64,000 bases of DNA from an uncultured Duncaniella sp. (lineage in GTDB: Bacteria; Bacteroidota; Bacteroidia; Bacteroidales; Muribaculaceae). A model generated the notes under the pieces. That model was not told the DNA's origin, did not search any database, and saw only the letters and a program-made list of their open reading frames with translations. The position numbers were made by a program, and so were the translations under genes. Positions 1 through 7,013 of the stretch are shown here, piece by piece (the first letter of the stretch is position 1; the number at the start of each line of letters is the position of its first letter). The stretch lies in assembly GCA_910586305.1 (NCBI GenBank), contig CAJUGS010000001.1, forward strand, positions 1-64,000, given 5' to 3'.

Positions 1-295
1 ATCTTCCGTCTATGCAACATCTACGCTTAAACACAGCTTTTTTACCATGCGCCGTCAAAACACGAAAGTGTCTTACTGATTCTCATATGTCTGAAGTGTG
101 GAAGCTTGGAGACCAATGCGAGGAAAAGTGGACACTCTCGCGTCGTACATCATACGGCGTGGGAGTGCTGCACCTATCCCAAGTTTTTAGAGGCTTCTTC
201 CACCGCCTGACTCCTTTGGGATAAGATAGCAGCTTCCACGCTTTCGTCATTATATCTCTTTCCTCAGGGGAGCGGGAAAGGCTAAACTCAGGCAA
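1..295. other. non-coding left edge of the accessory block
   Basis: No convincing gene is visible here. The short open frames on either strand lack family features and are probably chance. I did not find a TAnnTTTG promoter box close to the first gene, so its promoter may be further upstream or of a different type. The left border of the accessory region is not in the window. Confidence 0.5.
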
Positions 296-1432
296 ATGAC
301 CGAAACTAATACCGATAAGTTCCTTGAGGGTTTCCGTCAGTGGTGGTTAAACAAGGGACATTCCAGGCGCAGTGCCGACAGCTATTGCTCAGGCTTAAGG
401 CGTGTCAACAGGGAATTTTTCCTTCCGATAGTCAATAAAGACCTGTTTGACGGGCTTGTCGACGCTGTGGCAAAAGGGTGTGCGGAGAACTTCCTCACAG
501 CATTGGTCGGCACCATAGGAGAGAAGAGCAGAAACACTACAGACCCGACGGAGAAAAAGCGGCTTCAGGATAATGTGAGCCACCTGAAAAAATTCATTGA
601 ATATGTTGTCGCACTTCAGGATGACACTGTTGCTGCCATAGATCATAGTGAGACAGAGCAGCTCGGCGACAGCACTCTTGATTCCGACTTCGAGTTCTTT
701 GATCACGAGACACTGGCAGGTATATTCTCTCTTCGTATCATGACACAAGACCGCATGAGCGTGGGTAAGAATGTTTTCTTCCCCATACGCATTCTCGGTC
801 GTCTTTTCTCAACGGCTGACCGTTTCCATCGCGATATGTTTATTCGCAAGGGTATTATTGCATCTGACGGTAATCCTTTGTATCTCAAGAGATGGTATGA
901 CAGTTGGGTAAAGGGCATAGTGGAGCGTGTTGTGTTCCATACAGCCAAAGGCGACTACAGGCTTTCTGAAATCGAAGGTCTTCGGATTATGCGGTCAACA
1001 GGCAGTGCGTGGATTGTCGACAAGGAACAATCTCGCACGATACCCTTGTTGTCGGAAGGTGAGGATGGCTTGCAGCCTATGAAAGCAAAGTCATTGAAGC
1101 AAATCCATCTTGACCATACCGAACGCATGGAGGACCTTCTCATACGTCTCGAACCGGTGCTTACTGTCATGCGTCAGATTACCGACAACATCAAAGCATC
1201 TGTTAAAGGACAGACTGTAACTGTCAAAGACAAAAGTAGGAATGAGCATAAAATAGAGCTCGATTCCTTCCGTCCCGGAACGCTTACACTTGTCAGCGGA
1301 TGGTATTGCGACAATGTGGACTGGAACTTCATAGCTCCGCTGCTTTCACTTGTCCGGATAGAACTCGACTACATCGCCGCCGCCACCCGCCTGACAGCAA
1401 TGTCATCCACCGACAACCTTAAAAAACACTGA
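296..1432 (+). CDS. uncharacterised protein with a recombinase-like N-terminal helical region
   Basis: A 378-residue protein that I do not recognise as a whole. The first 100 residues (FLEGFRQWWLNKGHSRRSA followed by a helical stretch) resemble the SAM-like core-binding domain of tyrosine recombinases. The remainder shows no R...HxxR...Y catalytic arrangement, so recombinase activity is not supported. There is no signal peptide or membrane segment, so it is probably cytoplasmic. The start is the ATG at 296, the first in the frame. It stands 94 nt ahead of the next gene and an inverted repeat and promoter box lie in that gap, so the two are probably separate transcription units. Function unknown. 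Confidence 0.7.
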   Translation: MTETNTDKFLEGFRQWWLNKGHSRRSADSYCSGLRRVNREFFLPIVNKDLFDGLVDAVAKGCAENFLTALVGTIGEKSRNTTDPTEKKRLQDNVSHLKKFIEYVVALQDDTVAAIDHSETEQLGDSTLDSDFEFFDHETLAGIFSLRIMTQDRMSVGKNVFFPIRILGRLFSTADRFHRDMFIRKGIIASDGNPLYLKRWYDSWVKGIVERVVFHTAKGDYRLSEIEGLRIMRSTGSAWIVDKEQSRTIPLLSEGEDGLQPMKAKSLKQIHLDHTERMEDLLIRLEPVLTVMRQITDNIKASVKGQTVTVKDKSRNEHKIELDSFRPGTLTLVSGWYCDNVDWNFIAPLLSLVRIELDYIAAATRLTAMSSTDNLKKH

Positions 1433-1448
1433 GAACTTTACCCTGTTA

Positions 1449-1487
1449 GCAATAACAACGCCAAATGACGTTAAATCAGGTTATTGC
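1449..1487. promoter_or_regulatory. 8-bp inverted repeat upstream of the 1527 gene
   Basis: GCAATAAC at 1449-1456 and GTTATTGC at 1480-1487 are perfect inverted arms separated by 23 nt. They sit just upstream of a TACATTTG promoter box (1502-1509). The layout suits either a regulator site or a weak hairpin. No T-run follows, so a terminator is less likely. Confidence 0.4.
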
Positions 1488-1501
1488 AAACGGAAAACAT
1501 T

Positions 1502-1509
1502 TACATTTG
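1502..1509 (+). promoter_or_regulatory. Bacteroidota -7 box (TACATTTG) for the 1527 gene
   Basis: The sequence matches TAnnTTTG and ends 17 nt before the ATG at 1527. No good TTTG is found at the usual 19-20 nt upstream, so the call rests on the -7 box and position only. Confidence 0.4.
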
Positions 1510-1526
1510 CAAAAATAACAACTACC

Positions 1527-2441
1527 ATGCTTCATTCCAAGAACTTTGCCGACTCAATAAAGGCAATCAAGCAATATGTTGAAGCCGGAGACTATTCCAG
1601 GCCTCACATAATCGCTTCAGAGATGTACTTTCAAAGGTTAGATGCACTCATACATGAAAATAAGCGTATCCCCGGAGTCAAGGACGAACTTCGTCATTAT
1701 ATCTGGTGCTTTCCATCATTTGCCCAACTGCCCGAGACTATGAAATGCGACACAGAGCATTTCTTTATAATACCTATCAGACGCGGACGTGGAGAAGAAC
1801 TCAAAGAGGTGCTTTCTCTTCCCATCGCATCAAAAGCTCCGTGGTTTATCTACATTGAGGATCCACTGATTCGTGAATGGGGAAATGATGTTGACTGCGA
1901 CATCAACTTATATGACTTCGACCGAGAGGAATGGCTCAAAGCAAGTGAGGAAATCAACCCGGCTACAGGCAGACGCAAGATAGACCGGTTCTATCTCGAC
2001 TTCCTGAAGCAAGCCCCGGATGAATTCATCTTTTTCTACCCTCCGGGGAAACACACCGGGATGATCTGCAATATTCCCAATAAGTGGGAAGCTGCGAGCC
2101 ATAGCCTTATCTCTGGGATAAAGCATATGCTTGAGTCTGCAGTTCGCGCCAATGGTCATAAAGGGAAGTCAGAGGAAATAGCTCCATTGGTGGAGCCTAT
2201 GTTCAACTCGCTCTTCACTGACGGAGACATTGACTGGAACAAGCTGTCTGATACGATTGAAGCACTTCCCGAAGATGTATGGAAGGAGTCAATTCTCCTA
2301 ACGGGTCGCCTAAAGGAAATGGCTGGCAATCTCTCCCGTGTGGACCAGTTCAAGCTGCATATGATTCATGAACTAAACTGTGTCACTCAAAATGTATATG
2401 CAGCTCTCCATGAGTTTCACGGACTGCCCGCTGCAAAGTAA
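1527..2441 (+). CDS. uncharacterised 304-residue cytoplasmic protein
   Basis: I do not recognise the family. The protein has mixed alpha/beta character and no signal peptide or membrane segment. The middle is rich in aromatic residues (PWFIYIEDPLIREWG, FIFFYPPGKHTG). The C-terminal 100 residues look helical. The ATG at 1527 follows a TAnnTTTG box by 17 nt. The next gene starts 12 nt after the stop, so the two are likely cotranscribed. Nothing in the sequence identifies a catalytic site. Confidence 0.7.
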   Translation: MLHSKNFADSIKAIKQYVEAGDYSRPHIIASEMYFQRLDALIHENKRIPGVKDELRHYIWCFPSFAQLPETMKCDTEHFFIIPIRRGRGEELKEVLSLPIASKAPWFIYIEDPLIREWGNDVDCDINLYDFDREEWLKASEEINPATGRRKIDRFYLDFLKQAPDEFIFFYPPGKHTGMICNIPNKWEAASHSLISGIKHMLESAVRANGHKGKSEEIAPLVEPMFNSLFTDGDIDWNKLSDTIEALPEDVWKESILLTGRLKEMAGNLSRVDQFKLHMIHELNCVTQNVYAALHEFHGLPAAK

Positions 2442-2453
2442 CCGTCGGTAATC

Positions 2454-2924
2454 ATGATAGACCGGAACTATTCAAAGTTTTATCATCACAATGTGGATAT
2501 GGACGGATGTTCCTTTATCAAGGTTGACAATCCGGTCATAACCATCATTGGGCTTAAAGGCTCAGAGGAGGCTATCGCCTCGGCTTGTGCTTTGGTGACC
2601 AAAGAGTGGATAAAAGATTCATTGTCGGAAGATAGTATCGAGTGGGTGCGCCAGTATCATAGCCTGGGATGTTTTACCATCGAACTGCGTACCAACAACT
2701 ATATCCCTCAGGTGTATGATGGAATCAAGACCATCGATGGACTGACATCTGTAAAGTATGTGGTATATGACACCGCCTACAGACGCATGATAGCCAACGA
2801 CAAGTATATGGCTGAGACGATTAATAGCTCTCGAAAACTGGATTATGACATCGAACTCGATGACGATGACGATGACGATTTTTTCCCGATGATTAGTGAG
2901 CTGTCATTACCCATCGATGACTGA
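2454..2924 (+). CDS. uncharacterised protein with an acidic C-terminal tail
   Basis: A 156-residue protein of unknown family. The first 115 residues look like a compact alpha/beta fold (VITIIGLKGSEEAIASACAL). They are followed by a run of eight aspartates within ELDDDDDDDFF and a short hydrophobic end. Acidic tails of this kind can bind basic partners or metals, but nothing here shows which. It begins 12 nt after the 1527 gene and its stop overlaps the next start by 8 nt, which suggests translational coupling. Confidence 0.65.
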   Translation: MIDRNYSKFYHHNVDMDGCSFIKVDNPVITIIGLKGSEEAIASACALVTKEWIKDSLSEDSIEWVRQYHSLGCFTIELRTNNYIPQVYDGIKTIDGLTSVKYVVYDTAYRRMIANDKYMAETINSSRKLDYDIELDDDDDDDFFPMISELSLPIDD

Positions 2925-3183
2925 TGACGAGTTAATGGTAAAATTACGTCTGCTCCTTAACCTGTTGGTGACCATATCGTTTTTGCTGTCGCAATGGCTG
3001 ATACCCCTGTTGGCCATTGCGATGGCAGCGACGGTGGCGCATACGCTGTGGATTAAGATTGCGCTGTGTGTGGTTGTAGCATTATGGCTCTATGCCTTCC
3101 GTCCGTGGAAAATCTTCTCCGACGACCGTTTCCCCGACTTCATCGCCACCGTGAAGCTCGCCATCACAAAGCTGCTGACGTGA
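2917..3183 (+). CDS. small membrane protein, two hydrophobic segments
   Basis: An 88-residue protein if the ATG at 2917 is used; a GTG at 2896 would add seven residues. Two adjacent hydrophobic stretches (LLLNLLVTISFLLSQWLIPL and IALCVVVALWLYAF) indicate an inner-membrane hairpin with a short cytoplasmic tail. I do not recognise a family. The 2917 start overlaps the preceding gene by 8 nt, which is the most economical reading and points to coexpression with the acidic-tailed protein. Confidence 0.6.
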   Translation: MTDDELMVKLRLLLNLLVTISFLLSQWLIPLLAIAMAATVAHTLWIKIALCVVVALWLYAFRPWKIFSDDRFPDFIATVKLAITKLLT

Positions 3184-3249
3184 CGAGAAATCAAGAAAAG
3201 AGGTTTATCCTTTGTAATAAACATTTTATAACAATTAAAATCAAAAATA

Positions 3250-3849
3250 ATGGCAGACTGGAGTTATTGTGAATATCGCATAACCGGCGAACCGGAAGAG
3301 CTTGACCGCTTGTTCGGAATCATGCAGAAGGTTGAGAATGCCGAAGGTGGACCATGGCTATGTGACCTAATGACCGAGATTAACGGCGAGGAGGCTGAAG
3401 ATGGAAGAGGTCAATGGTCGGAGCTTAAACGTGAGGAAGATTGTATATCTTTCGTGTTTGAAGGAGCCGGGAGAACCTACATTGAAGAATGGGATGAAGT
3501 ATGTGACAACTTCGAGACACTTTGCCCCTACTTTAAAGGTGAATTATGGGCATATGAACTTGCTCAGAAGAGAGAGAACCCGGAAAAAGGCTGGTTTCCC
3601 GACAAGTATTATCTTGATATGCGCTATTCAGAAGACGAGGATGATGAAGCGGGTAGTTTCAGAACCATCGAAGATGTCTATAAGCGTATTGAAGAACTGA
3701 CAGGGACAAAAATTTCCTCTGAGGAAGACGTTGAAGCCCTGCGCTCCGCTCTCGAAAAGGAAAATGACGATACATTCATCCTCATATACGAGATTGAAGA
3801 AATACCTCGTGGTGGATCAAGTTCTCATACGCTATTCTCATGGGGGTGA
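3250..3849 (+). CDS. acidic protein, possibly a YubB/Api92-like ferredoxin-fold protein
   Basis: A 199-residue, strongly acidic protein. The opening (MADWSYCEYRITGEPEELDR) and the pattern of a WCxxxxxxG-like first strand followed by a helix recall the phage/plasmid YubB/Api92 ferredoxin-like family. That assignment is weak and based on pattern only. Acidic clusters (SEDEDDEAGS) occur throughout. No signal peptide is seen. The DUF285 gene starts 1 nt after its stop, so the two are surely on one transcript. The 66-nt AT-rich leader before it lacks a clean TAnnTTTG box. Confidence 0.65.
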   Translation: MADWSYCEYRITGEPEELDRLFGIMQKVENAEGGPWLCDLMTEINGEEAEDGRGQWSELKREEDCISFVFEGAGRTYIEEWDEVCDNFETLCPYFKGELWAYELAQKRENPEKGWFPDKYYLDMRYSEDEDDEAGSFRTIEDVYKRIEELTGTKISSEEDVEALRSALEKENDDTFILIYEIEEIPRGGSSSHTLFSWG

Positions 3850-3850
3850 T

Positions 3851-4228
3851 ATGTCTGATTGGGAGATCGAAGAAGTGGATGATGATATTCCCAAGGATAC
3901 ATCCGGAATGACGAGTATGCAATCGATGTTTCTTTTGAGTGAAGAAACCACTCTTGATCTCAGTTCGTTTGATACATCAAAAGTAGTTAATATGTCGCTT
4001 ATGTTTGGTTATTGTTCGGATCTGACTACACTTGACCTCAGCTCGTTTGACACATCGAAAGTAACGGATATGGAGGCCATGTTCGTCGGCTGCGATAGTC
4101 TCAAGACCGTGATCCTGAAAACTGTTCAGCAGCGACTGTCAAGAAAATCAAGTCTGTATTGCCGGAAGGAGTGGAAATCATTCGATAATACATTTAGGAG
4201 AGCGGTAGCATTCAGTCTGGGAGACTAA
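3851..4228 (+). pseudogene. DUF285 (BspA-like LRR) protein, C-terminus frameshifted
   Basis: A 125-residue reading frame with two clear DUF285 repeats of about 25 residues (LDLSSFDTSKV..M..MF..C). It aligns well with the paralogue at 4451-4987 up to LKTVI. There the paralogue has five A's before CTG and this copy has four (4118-4121). Adding one A would continue the frame as NCSAATVKKIKS and end at TAA 4186-4188 with EGVEIIR, matching the paralogue's EGVEIIL end. The present frame instead runs into the terminator hairpin and stops at 4228. I therefore read the annotated end as a one-base deletion, a sequencing error, or a slippery homopolymer. No signal peptide. Confidence 0.75.
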
Positions 4229-4250
4229 ACTACCGCTCTCTTTATTTTTT
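4198..4250 (+). terminator. intrinsic terminator after the frameshifted DUF285 gene
   Basis: Arms GAGAGCGGTAG (4198-4208) and CTACCGCTCTC (4230-4240) pair perfectly, with an inner AGTCT/AGACT pair, and are followed by TTTATTTTTT. It lies directly after the stop that the repaired frame would use (4186-4188), which supports the frameshift reading. Confidence 0.85.
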
Positions 4251-4279
4251 ACTCTGCTCCTGAATGTCGTAGGTTGAAT

Positions 4280-4450
4280 TGTCAAGAAATTGAGTTAAAA
4301 ACAGCGGTTATGCAGTGTCAAGAAACGATTTAACTACCACTGTATCCGCTTATTGGCTATCTTTGCATGTGAAAGACTGATTCGCTCAGTCTGCTATCAT
4401 ATTATAATACTCAACAATCTCTCAAAACAATATAATACTAACGACACGAA
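4280..4450 (+). repeat. leader repeat copy 1: promoter, hairpin and 5'UTR
   Basis: This stretch recurs at 5961-6131 with roughly 90 percent identity by eye. Shared parts are two GTCAAGAAA sites 36 nt apart (4281 and 4317), a TATCTTTG box (4358-4365), a small hairpin AGACTGA/TCAGTCT with TTCGC loop (4374-4392), and the segment ending ACGACACGAA ATGGAA. The distance from box to ATG is 93 nt in both copies. It drives the DUF285 gene at 4451. Confidence 0.85.
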
Positions 4451-4987
4451 ATGGAAATTCCCGATAAAACCGACATGGGCTATATGTGTTCACATGCGAA
4501 TCTTTGCGATATGGAGACGCTTGACATTAGCTCTCTCGATACTTCAGAGGTGATTAGAATGAGCTATATGTTTGGATTCTGTGAGAAACTGACCTCGATT
4601 GATTTAAGCAGGTTAGACACCTCAAAGGCGGAAAGCATGCGCGGAATGTTCATTGACTGCCATGCGCTGACGGCTCTTGATTTAAGCGCGTTCGACACCT
4701 CGAATGTCGAGGATATGAGTGAGATGTTTCTGCGTTGTAATGGGCTGACTTCGCTTGATTTGAGCAATTTCAATACATCAAAGGTAGAATCGATGTTTGG
4801 CATGTTTGCGGATTGCAGCGAACTGGTCATGCTGAATATCAGTTCGTTTGACGCGTCCAATGCTGACGTGGGCAAAATGTTCTACGGTTGCCGTAACCTC
4901 AAGACCGTAATCATGAAAAACTGTTCGGACGAGACCGTAGAGAAAATCAAGGCTGAGTTGCCCGAAGGTGTGGAGATAATACTCTAA
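4451..4987 (+). CDS. DUF285 (BspA-like leucine-rich repeat) protein
   Basis: A 178-residue protein made almost wholly of about five DUF285 repeats, each of the form LDLSxFDTSxVxxMxxMFxxC. A non-repeat end follows (SDETVEKIKAELPEGVEIIL). Family members are usually surface lipoproteins with a signal peptide. This one starts MEIPDKTDMGYMCSHAN, with no signal sequence or lipobox, so it should stay in the cytoplasm. The ATG at 4451 lies 93 nt after the repeated promoter box. A 313-residue gene follows 20 nt downstream. It is the intact paralogue of the gene at 3851. Confidence 0.85.
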   Translation: MEIPDKTDMGYMCSHANLCDMETLDISSLDTSEVIRMSYMFGFCEKLTSIDLSRLDTSKAESMRGMFIDCHALTALDLSAFDTSNVEDMSEMFLRCNGLTSLDLSNFNTSKVESMFGMFADCSELVMLNISSFDASNADVGKMFYGCRNLKTVIMKNCSDETVEKIKAELPEGVEIIL

Positions 4988-5007
4988 TACCACTAAACTA
5001 TAAGACT

Positions 5008-5949
5008 ATGACGAACAAGGAAATGAAGACCCGGCTTGCGGATATGGCCGGACAAATATCGACTATCGAAGAGGAACGCAGAGAGTTTGTATGGACCGAA
5101 TGCGTCCCGTCAATCATATCCCGTATGAAGGAAAAAGGGAAAAGCACTCTATACCTCCGGGAAGCAGAGTACAACAAATTCTTTGAGCCGGGTGAACTCT
5201 GGGGGTATTTCAAAGGAGCCTTCTATGCAGCCAAAGAACTGCGTCTTGACAACGATAAGCTTATGCTTGAATACAGCATGGTCAGCTATAGTCAATCGAC
5301 CTATAATATAGAGCCGGATTATTATAATAGACCGCATTATTATAACGATGGTAACGAGGATGGTATGGTGGCTGAAGTTGACCGCGAGATTTCCGATGCC
5401 ATACTCGTAGGCATAATCAATAAATTGCTTGACGATGAGATCTATAAAATAGGATTTCACGGACGTGTCGAGGATGATTTAATGCTGAATTATACCATCG
5501 ATAGTGATGAGTTCAATATAGAAGGTTTTACTTATTTCCCTGCCAAGGATATTCGTTTTGTATGGAATATGGAACGGCTTGACAAGACTGTGACACATCT
5601 GCCATTCGACATATATGTCAATACATGTCGAGAGACCGACCATCCGCTGGCACTTTTCATACCTGACGAATACCACGACCCGTTAAGATATTTTGCAGTA
5701 GTAATTTACGATAGCGGCTGTGTCGGATTTCCTGACGATAAACTGTTAAGGTTCATGCACCATATAGAGCCGAGAGATCTTTCAAATGTGCTTAGATTTG
5801 CCAGCCATTATAAAGACATGTTGATACAGCTGTCAAAGAGTGAGGGCGAGATTTCAGTTTGGAAACTTAATTCTGACGCCTTTCTGCTCAACAAGACACC
5901 GATTGACAAATCATATCTCTTAAAAGAGGAAGAGGATGATGATGACTGA
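5008..5949 (+). CDS. uncharacterised protein with acidic C-terminal tail
   Basis: A 313-residue cytoplasmic protein that I do not recognise. The N-terminal 35 residues are helical and charged. The middle is rich in Tyr, Asp and Asn (YSQSTYNIEPDYYNRPHYYN). The end is EEEDDDD. The acidic tail recalls the one on the 2454 gene, although the bodies do not look alike. It follows the DUF285 gene by 20 nt and ends 11 nt before the second leader repeat, so DUF285 plus this gene form a cassette bounded by direct repeats. Confidence 0.65.
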   Translation: MTNKEMKTRLADMAGQISTIEEERREFVWTECVPSIISRMKEKGKSTLYLREAEYNKFFEPGELWGYFKGAFYAAKELRLDNDKLMLEYSMVSYSQSTYNIEPDYYNRPHYYNDGNEDGMVAEVDREISDAILVGIINKLLDDEIYKIGFHGRVEDDLMLNYTIDSDEFNIEGFTYFPAKDIRFVWNMERLDKTVTHLPFDIYVNTCRETDHPLALFIPDEYHDPLRYFAVVIYDSGCVGFPDDKLLRFMHHIEPRDLSNVLRFASHYKDMLIQLSKSEGEISVWKLNSDAFLLNKTPIDKSYLLKEEEDDDD

Positions 5950-5960
5950 TTCTTGAGAAT

Positions 5961-6131
5961 TGTCAAGAAATTGCGTTAAAAACAGCAGTCACATAGCGTC
6001 AAGAAACGATTTAACTATCACTGTATCCGCTTATTGGCTATCTTTGCATGTGTGACTGATTCGCTCAGTCTCCTATTATATTATAATATACTCAACAATC
6101 TCTCAAAACAATATAATACTGACGACACGAA
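5961..6131 (+). repeat. leader repeat copy 2: promoter, hairpin and 5'UTR
   Basis: Second copy of the 4280-4450 leader. GTCAAGAAA sites lie at 5962 and 5998 (again 36 nt apart), the TATCTTTG box at 6039-6046, and the GACTGA/TCAGTC hairpin at 6054-6070 with the same TTCGC loop. Both copies have 93 nt from box to ATG. It precedes the split gene at 6132. Confidence 0.85.
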
Positions 6132-7013
6132 ATGGAAAAATCGATTTTTATAGCTGAAGGAATGAGCACCCCGGAAGAGGTAAAGCAGGCGTTATGCGGA
6201 GAGTTGCCGTCAGGACGCAGGCTTGTTGCTCTTGACTATGAGCAGGATGTAAAGCTGTTGGCGGAAGATCCTTTGGGTTTCCTTTCCAGAATCTACTCCG
6301 GAGATTCCATTGACGATGTTGTCAGACAGTTAAGAGAGCTGGTAGTGAATTATAAGCTGTGGGGTTACAGGCGTGTGATATATCGTCTTATCTGTCGACC
6401 TGACAGCGGAGTGACAGCCGGGCAACTTGACTCTTTGTCTACTCATTTCTCTCGTCTGCCACAGGTGCTTGATGTGTGTTGCGGAATGGATGTCAGCGAG
6501 ACGCAAACGGAGAATGTGCGCCTCCTGCTTCTGGCATCGACTGCATGCTATTATCCTTCGTTTCGCAAACATGCCTACTGACTGTTGGAACATTCCAAGG
6601 AGATACTTGCCGACCGCTCATTGTATATGGCTGCAATCGGTGACTATATGTTCTGCTCTTCGACGCGCAGTCTGCCAAGGTTGGGAGGCCTTATTGAATG
6701 GTGGTCGCGACACCCCGATCTGGCTCGTGACCCCAAGGGCAACCTTTTACTCTACGTCCACAACTACGGAACTCGGAAAGCCGACATCCTGACTCCTGAC
6801 GGGAGGTGGATAATAGGTCGGGAGTTGCCTGAATTGCAATGGAGTAGAGTGCTTTGGGGGAATCTTACGCATGGAGAGTATGACTGGAACGAATCTCTCA
6901 ATGAGAGTATCATGAAATACTCACAAATGAATGCTGACGGAGCCTGTACCATAGAGGAGGTAATAAGCAGGCTTGGACTTGACAACAAACAAAATGACTA
7001 TGAAAATGAATGA
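6132..7013 (+). pseudogene. uncharacterised gene split by an in-frame TGA
   Basis: A single frame of 294 codons is interrupted only by TGA at 6579-6581. The first part (149 residues, MEKSIFIAEGMSTPEEVKQA) is mixed alpha/beta. The second part (from LLEHSKEILADRSLYMAAIG) has the same codon character and continues to 7013. A TTG at 6585 could restart translation two codons after the stop, so two separate polypeptides are possible. I read it as one gene carrying a nonsense codon, a sequencing error, or a true termination-reinitiation pair. Family unknown. It heads the run of genes to 10742. Confidence 0.7.

Noticed and set aside
30..295. Short frames in the first 300 bases
   Set aside because: They overlap each other on both strands, lack promoter boxes and family features, and are best explained as chance.
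296..1432. Tyrosine recombinase (integrase) call
   Set aside because: The N-terminus resembles the core-binding domain, but the rest lacks the R...HxxR...Y arrangement and no att sites or tRNA were found beside it.
6579..6640. Selenocysteine at the in-frame TGA
   Set aside because: The only inverted pair after the TGA (TGGAACATTCCA) has too small a loop for a bacterial SECIS. No selA, selB or selC is in view, and nothing in the second half suggests a redox site.
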